A stretch of 64,000 bases of DNA from Flavobacterium difficile (GCF_011392115.1 NZ_JAAJBT010000002.1:558001-622000); one strand, 5' to 3'; counted from the first letter of the stretch, positions 53,562 to 63,193 are shown. The notes: generated by a model from the sequence alone, not told the origin. A program made the numbers and translations.

Positions 53562-56300
53562 ATGAAAGACGAAGAAGAAAACATAAATCCAGAAGAAGAA
53601 AATACGGATCATACTGATTCAGAGGATAATTCAATTGATAACCATCAAGAAGAAGATTTTTTCGAAGAAAGTATTGAAGTAGATGCCAAACACTTCGAAG
53701 GACAACATTTTTACGAAAACGACGAAAATCCAGAAGATACCATTACCAAAGTGACAGGAATGTACAAAGATTGGTTTTTGGATTACGCTTCGTATGTAAT
53801 TTTAGAGCGTGCCGTTCCTGCAATTGAAGATGGTTTCAAACCCGTACAACGTCGTATCATGCACTCGTTGAAAGAGTTGGATGACGGTCGTTATAACAAA
53901 GTGGCGAATGTAGTTGGACATACGATGCAGTATCATCCTCACGGAGATGCGAGTATTGGTGATGCGATGGTGCAAATCGGCCAACGCGAATTACTTATCG
54001 ATTGTCAAGGAAACTGGGGGAATATTCTAACTGGAGATAGCGCCGCAGCTTCTCGTTACATTGAAGCGCGTTTGTCTAAATTTGCTTTGGAAGTTTTATA
54101 TTCTCCAAAAATTACAGATTGGGGCGTTTCTTACGATGGTCGTCGTGCGGAACCAAACAATTTGCCAGTAAAATTCCCCTTATTATTAGCTTCAGGTGCG
54201 GAAGGAATTGCGGTGGGATTGTCAACGAAAGTCTTACCACACAATTTCAATGAATTAATTGACGCTTCAATAAAAATATTAAAAGGCAAACCTTTTACGC
54301 TTTATCCTGATTTTCAAACAGCTGGTATTGCAGATGTTTCGAATTATAACGACGGAATGCGAGGCGGAAGAGTACGAGTGCGTGCAAAAATTTCACAATT
54401 AGACAAGCAAACGTTAGTCATTACGCAAATTCCTTTTTCAACGAATACATCAACTTTGATTGATAGTATTTTGAAAGCTAACGAAAAAGGTAAAATTAAA
54501 ATTAAAAAGATTGAAGACAATACGGCTGCAGAAGTAGAAATATTAATTCATCTTTTTCCAGGTGTTTCTCCAGATAAATCTATTGATGCGTTGTATGCTT
54601 TCACAGCTTGTGAAACTTCTGTTGCCCCATTAGGTTGTGTGATTCAAGATAATAAGCCTTTGTTCATTGGCGTTTCAGACATGCTGAAAATTTCAACAAA
54701 CAGAACGGTTCAGTTATTAAAAGCCGAATTGGAAATTGAGTTGGAAGAACTAAAAACCAAATGGCATTTTTCAACTTTAGAAAAAATCTTCATTCGTGAA
54801 GAAATGTATATCGATTTCAAATTGTATTCGGATAGAGAATCACTTTATGCATATTTATACAAGCAATTTGAACCTTTCAAAAAATCATTTGTAAGAGACA
54901 TTGTGGATGAAGATTTACAACGCTTGACGCAAATTCCAATGATTCGTATCACCCGTTTCGATTCGGATAAAGCAGATGATTTTATTGCGAAGTTGGAAGA
55001 TCAAATGAAGGAGGTGCAACATCATTTAGATAATTTAATTGATTTTGCGATTGATTATTTCGCCAAACTGAAAGAAAAATACGGAAAAGGAAGAGAGCGC
55101 CAAACGGAATTAAGAAATTTCGATACGATTGAAGCTACGAAAGTGGTTTTACGTAACACCAAATTATATGTCAATAGAGAAGAAGGTTTCTTCGGAACGG
55201 GATTGAAGAAAGACGAATATGTGGCCGATTGTTCAGATATTGATGATGTAATTGTTTTCCTTAGAGATGGAAGAATGATGATTTCAAAAGTGGACGATAA
55301 AAAGTTCGTTGGTAAAGACATCATTCATATTGCGGTTTTCGATAAAAACGACAAACGTACCATATACAACATGATGTATCGTGATGGTAAAAATGGTTCG
55401 ACATTTATTAAACGTTTCAATGTTTCGGGTGTAACTCGTGATAAGTTTTACGATTTAACACAAGAAAAACCTGGTTCTCAAGTGTTATATTTTTCAGCAA
55501 ATCCGAATGGTGAAGCTGAAGTGGTAACAATTTTATTACGTCAAGTCGGAAGTATCAAGAAACTGAAATGGGATCAAGATTTTTCTGATATTGCGATTAA
55601 AGGTCGTGCTAGTAAAGGAAATACGGTTTCTAAATATCCAATCAAGAAAATTGAATTAAAAGAAAAAGGAATTTCTACACTTCGACCAAGAAAAATTTGG
55701 TTCGATGAAACGGTTCATCGATTGAATGTAGATGGAAGAGGCGAGTTGCTTGGCGAATTCAAACCTAATGACAGATTACTTATCGCCAATCAATCTGGGA
55801 AAATTAAAACCATAATTCCTGAATTGACGACACATTTTGATGAAGACATGATTGTGTTGGAAAAATGGCATCCGAAAAAACCAATTTCTGCGATTTATTA
55901 CGATGGTGAAAAAGAGCGTTATTATGTAAAACGTTTCTTAATTGAAAACGAAAACAAAGAAGAAATTTTTATCACAGAACACGAAAAGTCACAACTAGAG
56001 ATTGTTTCAACCGATTGGTTGCCAATGGCTGAAGTTATTTATGCTAAAGTAAAAGGTGTGCAAAAAGACAATCAGATTGTGAATTTAGATGAGTTTATTG
56101 CTGTGAAAGGAATAAAAGCTTTAGGAAACCAATTGACAACAGATAAGATTAAGCAAATCAATTTGTTGGATCCGTTACCTTATGAAGAAATTTTGGATGA
56201 ACCAGAAGCAGTTGTTTCTGATGATACAGAGGCCAAAGACATTCAAGATTTCAATATAGAATTAGATGATGATGGACAAATTACGTTAAGTCTGGATTAA
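53562..56300 (+). CDS. parC: DNA topoisomerase IV subunit A
   Basis: 912 residues. An acidic N-terminal extension (about 1-60, Glu/Asp-rich) precedes the topoisomerase domain with RAVPAIEDGFKPVQRRIMHS and the active-site Tyr in AASRYIEAR. The C-terminal region has blade-like repeats and an acidic tail. It cuts DNA with ParE to unlink chromosomes. Bidirectional terminator behind. Confidence 0.93.
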   Translation: MKDEEENINPEEENTDHTDSEDNSIDNHQEEDFFEESIEVDAKHFEGQHFYENDENPEDTITKVTGMYKDWFLDYASYVILERAVPAIEDGFKPVQRRIMHSLKELDDGRYNKVANVVGHTMQYHPHGDASIGDAMVQIGQRELLIDCQGNWGNILTGDSAAASRYIEARLSKFALEVLYSPKITDWGVSYDGRRAEPNNLPVKFPLLLASGAEGIAVGLSTKVLPHNFNELIDASIKILKGKPFTLYPDFQTAGIADVSNYNDGMRGGRVRVRAKISQLDKQTLVITQIPFSTNTSTLIDSILKANEKGKIKIKKIEDNTAAEVEILIHLFPGVSPDKSIDALYAFTACETSVAPLGCVIQDNKPLFIGVSDMLKISTNRTVQLLKAELEIELEELKTKWHFSTLEKIFIREEMYIDFKLYSDRESLYAYLYKQFEPFKKSFVRDIVDEDLQRLTQIPMIRITRFDSDKADDFIAKLEDQMKEVQHHLDNLIDFAIDYFAKLKEKYGKGRERQTELRNFDTIEATKVVLRNTKLYVNREEGFFGTGLKKDEYVADCSDIDDVIVFLRDGRMMISKVDDKKFVGKDIIHIAVFDKNDKRTIYNMMYRDGKNGSTFIKRFNVSGVTRDKFYDLTQEKPGSQVLYFSANPNGEAEVVTILLRQVGSIKKLKWDQDFSDIAIKGRASKGNTVSKYPIKKIELKEKGISTLRPRKIWFDETVHRLNVDGRGELLGEFKPNDRLLIANQSGKIKTIIPELTTHFDEDMIVLEKWHPKKPISAIYYDGEKERYYVKRFLIENENKEEIFITEHEKSQLEIVSTDWLPMAEVIYAKVKGVQKDNQIVNLDEFIAVKGIKALGNQLTTDKIKQINLLDPLPYEEILDEPEAVVSDDTEAKDIQDFNIELDDDGQITLSLD

Positions 56301-56317
56301 TCAAACAGTATAAAACA

Positions 56318-56350
56318 AAAAAAAGCCTTATTTGCATAAGGCTTTTTTTT
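56318..56350. terminator. Bidirectional terminator
   Basis: GCCTTA / TAAGGC with A8 before and T8 behind, between convergent parC and the T9SS cargo gene. Confidence 0.92.
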
Positions 56351-57221
56351 ATAGTTTAATTATTTTGAAATTTATAGATGTGTCTTTCCAATTTATTTTT
56401 ACAAAGTATATTCCAGATTTAAAACCAGAGAAATCTATATTAGTAGTGTTTTCATTTATTACAGTTAGTACTTTTCCACTTAAATCTAAAATTTCAATAT
56501 TTTGATACGTATCGAATGAAGTTGAAATGGTTAAATTGTTTTGTACTGGATTAGGAAAAAGTTTCACATCATTTTTTGTAATAAAACTTTCAGAGGCTAA
56601 AATCAAGGTATTGTCTAAATAATCAGGAATTCCATTAGCATTCGTGTCGTCATCAGAAAGTAAACCGTTTTGGTTATAATCTTCGGTAATTGATAAAATA
56701 CCATCACCATCATCATCATCATCAAGAAAATTAAAAATTCCGTCAGAATCGGTATCCTCATTATTCAGAATGCCATCATTATTTAAATCTTCAAGATAAT
56801 TTAATACAGAATCATGATCATCATCAAAATCATGATTTACGGTTCTTAAAATGATATCCGAGAAATTATTATCTAAAATTTCTTGAACGTAACTAATTCC
56901 TGTTCCACTATATACTATTTTTAATTTACAATACTGAGAAGAACTTACCTGATTAATATAAGAGGCTCCAATTACATCCGTATTATTAGTGTAATCTGTA
57001 TAGCTAGGATATAAGGAAAGATTATATCCCGAAAGATTGAATCCCATCGCTAAAGCCTTATTGAATAAATAGGTGTTGATATAATAATCAATGTTAAATG
57101 TAGTATACCCGTCATTGTTAGTGTCAATGGTATAGTAATAATTAATGCCAGGCGGTGGTGGTTGTCCAATAGCATTATTTAGCGAAAATAGAAATACCAA
57201 TACTAATGTAATTTTTTTCAT
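56349..57221 (-). CDS. Secreted protein with calcium-binding repeats and T9SS type A sorting domain
   Basis: 290 residues. Signal peptide (ending NNAIGQ), then a short beta domain, and a thrombospondin-3-like series of Asp/Asn-rich repeats (DFDDDHDSVLNYLEDLN, DTDSDGIFNFLDDDDDGDGI, about 133-210) that usually bind calcium. The last 75 residues form a type A sorting domain (LFPNPVQNNLTIS, LDLSGKVL, FKSGIYFVKI), which targets it to the type IX system together with PorQ in this window. Confidence 0.93.
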   Translation of the reverse strand: MKKITLVLVFLFSLNNAIGQPPPPGINYYYTIDTNNDGYTTFNIDYYINTYLFNKALAMGFNLSGYNLSLYPSYTDYTNNTDVIGASYINQVSSSQYCKLKIVYSGTGISYVQEILDNNFSDIILRTVNHDFDDDHDSVLNYLEDLNNDGILNNEDTDSDGIFNFLDDDDDGDGILSITEDYNQNGLLSDDDTNANGIPDYLDNTLILASESFITKNDVKLFPNPVQNNLTISTSFDTYQNIEILDLSGKVLTVINENTTNIDFSGFKSGIYFVKINWKDTSINFKIIKL

Positions 57222-57552
57222 AAAATGTGAGTTAAATGGGACAAATAATGTGTACTAAAAGGATTAAATAGCTGTTAAAATTGTTGCCGCTTAAAGTGGT
57301 TAAAGAATGAGATAATTTACTATAGATGTTAAAGAACTTTTATATGTTTTTCTAACTTTCAAAGAAAATGAGTTCATAAATTCTATTTGTGAAATTACTC
57401 AAGTAGCGCCTGTATTCATTACGGTGTAACCGTAAATTTTGTTAATATTTATTATTTTTATTCAAAAAAAAAGTCTCGAAGAAATTACGAGACTTTGTAA
57501 AACAAAAAAGCCCCATAATTTAATTTATGAGGCTTTTGTATTAGAAAAAATA
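57222..57552. other. Gap with tandem terminators
   Basis: 331 bp without a gene. The right part holds two hairpin terminators for the minus-strand TerC gene; the left part shows only an ACGGT-gta-ACCGT mini-hairpin (about 57421). Confidence 0.5.
57464..57537 (-). terminator. Two tandem terminators behind the TerC gene
   Basis: AAAGTCTCG/CGAGACTTT (57470-57496) and AAAAGCC..CATAA / TTATG..GGCTTTT (57505-57537), each with T-runs on the minus strand. Confidence 0.85.
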
Positions 57553-58410
57553 TTAATTCATTAAATCATCATCTGTTAATTTATTGTCTAAGATTTTACT
57601 ATTGTGTAAAACTACAGGTTTTTTGCTGTTTTTCTTCATTCTCAAATTTAAGAATTCTACAAATAATGAGAAGAAAATGGCAAAGTATAAATAGCCTTTT
57701 GGAATACTATGTACTTCAGTTCCTCCAAAGAATTTGAGTTCTGCTAAATGCGAACCTTCTGCTAACAACATTACACCAATTAAGATTAAGAAGGATAATC
57801 CTAAGATTTGAATGGTTGGATGCTCGTTTACAAATTTGGAAACTGGTCCTGCGAAAATTAACATGATTACAATCGAAATGACAATTGCAGCAATCATAAT
57901 TTCTAATGCACCTGCAGGTCCAAAACCAATTGGTGGTTCGGCAGCACTAACTAATCCAACTGCAGTTAAAATACTATCAAAAGAGAATACAATATTTAAC
58001 AAAGCAATTTGGATAATGGCAGCGCTTAATGAATTACTTGCTTTTCCGGATGTTCCTTCTTCTTCGCCTTCAAGTTTGTGGTGAATTTCAGAAACCGATT
58101 TGTAAAGTAAAAATAATCCTCCTCCAAAAACAATTAAACTTTGGCCGTTTAATCCACCTGATACAAATCCCCAATCGAAATTAAAGAAAGAATCTTTTAA
58201 ACTCATTACCCAAGTAATTCCGAAAAGTAAAATGATTCTGAAAGCCATGGCTAATAATAAACCAATTCTTCTAGCTTTTGGTTGGTCTTCTGCTTTAAGT
58301 TTACCAGATACAATAGATAAGAATACAATGTTGTCTATTCCTAAAATAATTTCTAAAAAAGTTAGGGTTAATAAAGCTACCCAAGCATTCGGATTTGATA
58401 AAATTTCCAT
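57553..58410 (-). CDS. TerC family membrane protein
   Basis: 285 residues with at least six membrane helices. The first motif LTFLEIILGIDNIVFLSIV and the central FSFDSILTAVG carry the conserved Asp residues of TerC/Alx. Members export manganese or calcium, or confer tellurite resistance. The substrate cannot be told here. The tail is basic. Confidence 0.93.
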   Translation of the reverse strand: MEILSNPNAWVALLTLTFLEIILGIDNIVFLSIVSGKLKAEDQPKARRIGLLLAMAFRIILLFGITWVMSLKDSFFNFDWGFVSGGLNGQSLIVFGGGLFLLYKSVSEIHHKLEGEEEGTSGKASNSLSAAIIQIALLNIVFSFDSILTAVGLVSAAEPPIGFGPAGALEIMIAAIVISIVIMLIFAGPVSKFVNEHPTIQILGLSFLILIGVMLLAEGSHLAELKFFGGTEVHSIPKGYLYFAIFFSLFVEFLNLRMKKNSKKPVVLHNSKILDNKLTDDDLMN

Positions 58411-58456
58411 TTAGTTTAGTTTGTTAATTTATTTTACATGTATTTTACGTAGACTT

Positions 58457-58822
58457 TTACAATTTTGTTACAGAACCAAATTGTTTTTTTGAATCGCCCA
58501 CAAAAGAATATTCGAAATTGTATTTTAATTCTTTGGTGTTTAGTATTTTAACATGAATGGCTTTTTTTTCAGCTCTATTTTTAGGTTTCACATTTTCTAA
58601 AATATATTCGCAATCATTAATCCAACGAATGGAAAAAGTGTCAATAATCGCATTATAATTTTCTATTTGAATCGAATCATTTCTTTCAAAAGTACTGGTA
58701 AATTTTTTTCCTTCAACGGTAGTTTCGGAAGTAAATTTTCCAGTTTTAAAGTCTTTACATGATCTTTCTTGGTTGTAACAAGACACTAGAGTAAAAGCGA
58801 ATAGTAATATTATTTGTTTCAT
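58457..58822 (-). CDS. Hypothetical lipoprotein
   Basis: 121 residues with a lipoprotein signal (FTLVSC, Cys 15). The mature part carries SCKDFKTGKF and a second Cys in NDCEY; I have seen similar flavobacterial proteins but cannot name a function. Its start codon shares a base with the stop of the upstream 58-residue gene. It is the last gene of a small-protein operon. Confidence 0.8.
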   Translation of the reverse strand: MKQIILLFAFTLVSCYNQERSCKDFKTGKFTSETTVEGKKFTSTFERNDSIQIENYNAIIDTFSIRWINDCEYILENVKPKNRAEKKAIHVKILNTKELKYNFEYSFVGDSKKQFGSVTKL

Positions 58823-58998
58823 TAATAATAGATAAATAAGAGTACAACTGAAGTGATAAATAACAAGTTGAAAATGAATATTGTAATTTGGTTTCTAAAA
58901 TAAAATTGTTCCGAAGTTTCAATGCTTAAATTATTTTTTCCAAAATGAAATAACCACCAAATTAGTCCGCCTATTATATTATATATGTTTCCAGACAT
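58822..58998 (-). CDS. Short membrane protein
   Basis: 58 residues, found by reading the minus strand between two known genes. It starts ATG at 58998 (MSGNIYNIIGGLIWWLF) and stops at 58824-58822, sharing one base with the ATG of the next gene. Two hydrophobic stretches (IGGLIWWLFHF and FIFNLLFITSVVLLFIYY) suggest a membrane protein. It fills the 180-bp gap between the neighbours, which supports it being real. Confidence 0.75.
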   Translation of the reverse strand: MSGNIYNIIGGLIWWLFHFGKNNLSIETSEQFYFRNQITIFIFNLLFITSVVLLFIYY

Positions 58999-59001
58999 TT
59001 T

Positions 59002-59223
59002 TTACTTCTCAAACATACTTTTCATAATTGTATTAATGCCTTTAAACATTAGATACACAGCATAAGCACAAATTAATATTGCTAAAATTAATACATAGAC
59101 ATATAAAGGATGTTTTTGATTTTTAAAACTACTATTTAAGATAAAAACACCAATAAATAGAGTGGGTAGCGAACCTAATAAAAACCGTAAACCTTTGTTT
59201 AAAACTTCTCTATTGATAGACAT
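59002..59223 (-). CDS. Small membrane protein
   Basis: 73 residues with two membrane segments (about 11-29 and 38-60) and a short basic tail. It is one base behind the 59225-59734 gene and three bases before the 58-residue gene, clearly in the same operon. No family recognised. Confidence 0.78.
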   Translation of the reverse strand: MSINREVLNKGLRFLLGSLPTLFIGVFILNSSFKNQKHPLYVYVLILAILICAYAVYLMFKGINTIMKSMFEK

Positions 59224-59224
59224 G

Positions 59225-59734
59225 TTAAAAATTTAATCGTAAACCTAAGCCATTTTGGTTAGCCACTACTTGTAAACTAGTGTTATAATTGTTTTCTAAA
59301 TCACCAGTTGATTGTAATCCACTGTTATATGTTTCTATAGCTGTTTGCATCTTTTTATTTTTTCCTTTTAAAACAAAATATGAAGTTCCAGCAAAAACAA
59401 CTCCAATTCCGCTCATAACTGTCGGATAATTTCCACCTTCTGTTACAGCTGCTTTTACAGCGTCACTTACAATAAGAACCGAACCCAATCCTAACAATAA
59501 ACCTCCAAAAACACTTTTGTTTTTTGCTTTATTATATAAAGAATAGGCTTTATAATCGTTTTCTTTCAGGTATTTTTTAATCTCATAAGATGGAATTTGT
59601 TCATTGTTAATAAACATTTTTTTGTCTTTTAATTCAATTGCTTGTCCGGCAGGAATTTCTCTTGTAACAAATCTTGTTTGAGCGAAGTTTACTACTGAAA
59701 TTAGAAATAAACTGATGACGAATAATTTTTTCAT
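59225..59734 (-). CDS. Secreted/membrane hypothetical protein
   Basis: 169 residues with a signal peptide (ending VNFAQ). Residues about 75-125 include Gly-rich hydrophobic stretches (GGLLLGLGSVLIVSDAVK, GIGVVFAGTSYFVL) that could be membrane segments. The C-terminus (LRLNF) ends like an outer membrane protein. First gene of the small-protein operon, with Asn/Thr-rich tail. Function unknown. Confidence 0.8.
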   Translation of the reverse strand: MKKLFVISLFLISVVNFAQTRFVTREIPAGQAIELKDKKMFINNEQIPSYEIKKYLKENDYKAYSLYNKAKNKSVFGGLLLGLGSVLIVSDAVKAAVTEGGNYPTVMSGIGVVFAGTSYFVLKGKNKKMQTAIETYNSGLQSTGDLENNYNTSLQVVANQNGLGLRLNF

Positions 59735-59769
59735 ATTATATTATTTACGTTTTTTGATTGTTATTTATT

Positions 59770-60582
59770 TTAGCTTGTATAGTTATCAACTGCTTTTCTT
59801 ACACTTCCGTGAGTTTTTAGTAATTCAGCACCAACTTCATAGGTTACTGGGATTTCTTCCATTATCATTCGAATTCCTCTATCGATTAATTTGTCGTTGC
59901 TCAATTGCATGTCTACCATTTTATTACCTTTCACTTTTCCTAAGGCAATCATAGTGGATGTAGAAATCATGTTTAAAACTAATTTCTGAGCTGTTCCAGC
60001 TTTCATTCTACTACTTCCAGTTACGAATTCTGGACCAACAATTACATCAATTGGATATTTCGCTGTTTTTGAAAGCGGACTTTCAGCATTACAGCTAATA
60101 CTTCCCGTTGTAATATTATTTTCATTGCATTTTTCTAAACCACCAATTACATAAGGTGTTGTTCCAGAAGCTGCAATACCAATTACAACATCATTATCCG
60201 TAATATTCCAAGCTTGTAAGTCTTTCCATGCTTGATTTTTATCATCTTCCGCAAATTCTACCGCTTTTCTAATTGCAGAATCACCACCTGCAATGATTCC
60301 TATTACGGTATCGAATGCTACACCAAAAGTAGGCGGACATTCACTTGCATCTACTACGCCTAATCTTCCAGACGTTCCTGCACCAATGTAGAATAAGCGT
60401 CCACCATTTTTCATTTTTGCAATAATTTTTGCAATTAAAGCTTCAATTTGTGGTAAGGCTTTTTCAACAGCAAAAGGAACTGTTTTGTCTTCGTTATTAA
60501 TATGGGTTAGCAATTCGTGAACAGACATTTTTTCTAAATGCTCGTATTTTGATGTTTGCTCAGTGGTTTTAATAAATGACAT
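59770..60582 (-). CDS. murQ: N-acetylmuramic acid 6-phosphate etherase
   Basis: 270 residues from the ATG at 60582. SIS domain with GRLFYIGAGTSGRLGVVDAS and ECPPTFG, the key MurQ motif, and RMKAGTAQKLVLNM. It cleaves the ether bond of MurNAc 6-phosphate to GlcNAc 6-phosphate, in cell-wall recycling. A longer frame from 60606 starts inside the -7 box, so it is rejected. Confidence 0.95.
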   Translation of the reverse strand: MSFIKTTEQTSKYEHLEKMSVHELLTHINNEDKTVPFAVEKALPQIEALIAKIIAKMKNGGRLFYIGAGTSGRLGVVDASECPPTFGVAFDTVIGIIAGGDSAIRKAVEFAEDDKNQAWKDLQAWNITDNDVVIGIAASGTTPYVIGGLEKCNENNITTGSISCNAESPLSKTAKYPIDVIVGPEFVTGSSRMKAGTAQKLVLNMISTSTMIALGKVKGNKMVDMQLSNDKLIDRGIRMIMEEIPVTYEVGAELLKTHGSVRKAVDNYTS

Positions 60583-60603
60583 TATTATCCTTTTATAGTT
60601 GCT

Positions 60604-60611
60604 CAAATATA
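60604..60611 (-). promoter_or_regulatory. -7 box TATATTTG (minus strand)
   Basis: Matches TAnnTTTG on the minus strand, 21 bp before the murQ ATG. Confidence 0.65.
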
Positions 60612-60662
60612 CAAAGTATTTATAAATTTAAAGAATGAGCGGTATAGTTTATTGAATATTTT

Positions 60663-60670
60663 TATATTTG
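60663..60670 (+). promoter_or_regulatory. -7 box TATATTTG
   Basis: Matches TAnnTTTG, 16 bp before the TTG start of the glycosyltransferase gene. Confidence 0.6.
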
Positions 60671-60686
60671 TTAAAAACTAGGTCTT

Positions 60687-61781
60687 TTGGATAAGAAAAC
60701 GGATGTATTAAAAATTTGTTTGGTTACAGCAACACTTTCAGATGGCGGCGCAGAACGTGTAGCAGCTTTGTTGTCTAATTATTTTGATAATCAGGGTTTT
60801 GAAATATATCATGTGGTTTTCAATGGAAAAGTGTCCTATAATTTTTCGGGTAAAATTTTTCATTTAGAACATTTAAAAGATAAAAGAAACAGTTGGTGGA
60901 GTAGAAGTAAACGATTTTTCGCGTTAAAGAATTTTTTTAAGAACCATCATTTTGATTATGTGATTGATTTTAGAACGAAACCACTTTTTTTGCAAGAATT
61001 GTTGATTCATAATTTTGTTTATCCTAAATTTATTCAAACCGTTCATAGCTTTAAACTGAAATCGTATCTTCCAAAGAATTCGTTTTTAGCGAAAATTTTA
61101 TATCGAAATTGCCTTCAATTTATTACAGTTTCAAAAGGAATTAATGATAAAGTTAGTGCTAAATATAATTTTATTCCATCAGAATTAATTTATAATCCAA
61201 TTGATTTTGAATTGATTTCAGATAAGATTGATGAATACGTTTCAGACGATTATTCATATATACTATCAGCTGGAAGTATGAATAAAAACGTGAAGCAATT
61301 CGATAAATTAATTGAATGTTATGCAAAATCAACTTTACCATCAAAAAATATCAAACTAATTATTTTAGGAGAAGGAAAACTGAAAAATAAATGGATCAAA
61401 TTAGCAGAAAGTCTAAACCTAAAAGAAATGATCGTCTTCAAAGGCAGTGTAAAAAATCCATTTCGATATTATAAAAACGCTTTATTTACTATTTCAACTA
61501 GTAAATATGAAGGAATGCCTATGGTTTTATTAGAATCTCTTGCTTGTGAAACACCAGTAATTTCTTGGAACTATGCTTCCGGACCTAGTGAAATCATTCA
61601 ACATCAAAGAAATGGATGGTTAGTTGAAAACCAGAATTCAGAAAAACTAATTGAAGCGATGAATCTGTTTGTTTCAGATATTCATTTATATTTACACTAT
61701 AAAGAAAACGCGCTAACAAGTGTAAAACAGTTTGATTTAGATACTATTGGCGCTAAATGGTTAAAGGTTTTGAAAAACTAA
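60687..61781 (+). CDS. GT4-type glycosyltransferase
   Basis: 364 residues, with the GT-B fold pattern: N-terminal DGGAERVAALLSNYF, middle SAGSMNKNVKQFDKLIE, GEGKLKNKW and FTISTSKYEGMPMVLLESLACETPVISW with the donor-binding Glu. The start is TTG at 60687, because no in-frame ATG occurs near it and a -7 box lies just 16 bp upstream. First gene of a polysaccharide cluster with the FdtA-like gene 7 bp behind. Confidence 0.9.
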   Translation: MDKKTDVLKICLVTATLSDGGAERVAALLSNYFDNQGFEIYHVVFNGKVSYNFSGKIFHLEHLKDKRNSWWSRSKRFFALKNFFKNHHFDYVIDFRTKPLFLQELLIHNFVYPKFIQTVHSFKLKSYLPKNSFLAKILYRNCLQFITVSKGINDKVSAKYNFIPSELIYNPIDFELISDKIDEYVSDDYSYILSAGSMNKNVKQFDKLIECYAKSTLPSKNIKLIILGEGKLKNKWIKLAESLNLKEMIVFKGSVKNPFRYYKNALFTISTSKYEGMPMVLLESLACETPVISWNYASGPSEIIQHQRNGWLVENQNSEKLIEAMNLFVSDIHLYLHYKENALTSVKQFDLDTIGAKWLKVLKN

Positions 61782-61788
61782 TTAAAAA

Positions 61789-62181
61789 ATGAGCTACAAA
61801 ATACTAGATATTCCAAAAATAAATAACACAAAGGGAAATATTGGCGTTATTGAAAACGATACAATTCCTTTTGCTGTGAAACGAGTTTATTATTTATTTG
61901 ATGTGCCAAGTGGTGCCAAGCGTGGTGGACATGCACATAAAAAGCTAAAGCAAGTTTTGATAGCGATTTCGGGGAGTTTTGATGTGGTTTTGAAAGATGG
62001 AAAATCAAAAGAAATTGTTACTTTAAATCGACCAGATAAAGGGTTACTTATTGAGAATAACATTTGGCGAGAACTAGAAAACTTTTCTTCTGGTTCCGTT
62101 TGTTTGGTATTGGCTTCTGAAGAATTTTCTGAATCTGATTATATCAGAAGTTATAAGGAATATTTGAGTTTTGTGAAGTAA
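61789..62181 (+). CDS. FdtA/WxcM-like sugar 3,4-ketoisomerase
   Basis: 130 residues, a single cupin domain: PFAVKRVYYLFDVPSGAKRG and GHAHKKLKQVLIAISGSFDV are typical of FdtA/QdtA/WxcM. Such enzymes isomerise dTDP-4-keto-6-deoxyhexoses for 3-amino sugars in surface glycans. It follows the glycosyltransferase by 7 bp. Confidence 0.92.
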   Translation: MSYKILDIPKINNTKGNIGVIENDTIPFAVKRVYYLFDVPSGAKRGGHAHKKLKQVLIAISGSFDVVLKDGKSKEIVTLNRPDKGLLIENNIWRELENFSSGSVCLVLASEEFSESDYIRSYKEYLSFVK

Positions 62182-62186
62182 CCATT

Positions 62187-62252
62187 GTCATTCTGAACTT
62201 GTTTCAGAATCTACTTAATTCTAAATGAGATGCTGAAACGAGTTCAGCAAGA
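62187..62252. repeat. Palindromic REP-like element
   Basis: TCATTCTGAACTTGTTTCAG and a mirrored copy containing GCTGAAACGAGTTCAGC form a long hairpin. The sequence resembles a palindromic repeat I recall from flavobacterial genomes. It lies between convergent glycan genes and could also work as terminator. Confidence 0.75.
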
Positions 62253-62259
62253 TAAAAAA

Positions 62260-63192
62260 TTAATACGTACTAGGTTTTATTCCTAATTTCAGTAAAAATA
62301 ACTTTAGTTTATCGATTAAATTTAGCATTGAACTCGGCAGTTTTAAAAGTAAATTTTGTTTCCAATTTAGATTGTTAGTATCAATATTGGCAGTCATTTT
62401 TTTCCAACGTAAATCGTTGTTTTTCTTTAACCGCTTTCCTAAAACATACCGTTCAAAATCGAGATATTTTTTCAAATTGGCGTTGTTTTTTGTCCAATCT
62501 TCATACAAATCGTAATTTGGAATCGTTTTATTTACAATCGAACTTCTAGTCAATTGGTTATCGGTTTGCATAAAATAACTCATTTGAACCGAGTTGTCAT
62601 ACGCCAATTTGTACTGATAATTGGCTCGAATATTAAAATCTAAATCTTGTGATAATTGTATGTTTTCGTTGTAAAAACCAACTTTTTCATAAACTTCTTT
62701 ATGTACACAAACAGAACCATGATTGTAAATTCCTTGTTTTAAATTAGTTTTAAAGAAATCGACATAACCCGTAAAATGTTCAGGTAAATTTTCATTTCCG
62801 TTATGTGGTTTTTTAACGGTTTGGTTCCAAATTTCTTCATAATTTGTTGCAAATATTCTGGCTTCTGAGAACGTCTCAATCAATTGGAAAATTTTTTCTA
62901 AAAAATGAGGTTTCCATACATCGTCTGCATCTAAGAAAGTTACGTAATTAGCACGTGCTTTTTTTATTCCGGTATTTCGAGATGCAGCCAATCCACTGTT
63001 TTTTTCATGATGAATTAATTGCACTTTTTCGGATAAAAACGTTGAAGCAATCTCAGCACTTTTATCTGTTGAACAATCGTTTATTATGAGTACTTCATAA
63101 TCTGTAAACGTCTGATTGAGAATGCTTTTAAGAGCTTTTTCAATATACTTTTCTTTATTGTAAAGTGGAATTATGACAGAAAAAAATGGCAT
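62260..63192 (-). CDS. Glycosyltransferase family 2
   Basis: 310 residues. FFSVIIPLYNKEKYIEKALKS, LIINDCSTD, AASRNTGIKKA and FLDADDVW (DxD) are classic GT2 motifs. Residues about 150-230 vary as acceptor part; no membrane segment. It lies 1 bp downstream of the other glycosyltransferase on the minus strand. Confidence 0.93.
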   Translation of the reverse strand: MPFFSVIIPLYNKEKYIEKALKSILNQTFTDYEVLIINDCSTDKSAEIASTFLSEKVQLIHHEKNSGLAASRNTGIKKARANYVTFLDADDVWKPHFLEKIFQLIETFSEARIFATNYEEIWNQTVKKPHNGNENLPEHFTGYVDFFKTNLKQGIYNHGSVCVHKEVYEKVGFYNENIQLSQDLDFNIRANYQYKLAYDNSVQMSYFMQTDNQLTRSSIVNKTIPNYDLYEDWTKNNANLKKYLDFERYVLGKRLKKNNDLRWKKMTANIDTNNLNWKQNLLLKLPSSMLNLIDKLKLFLLKLGIKPSTY

Positions 63193-63193
63193 C

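Noticed and set aside
51049..56300. gyrB/gyrA instead of parE/parC
   Set aside because: The two genes lie in one operon, and subunit B with 620 residues fits topoisomerase IV of this group; not fully excluded without a phylogeny.
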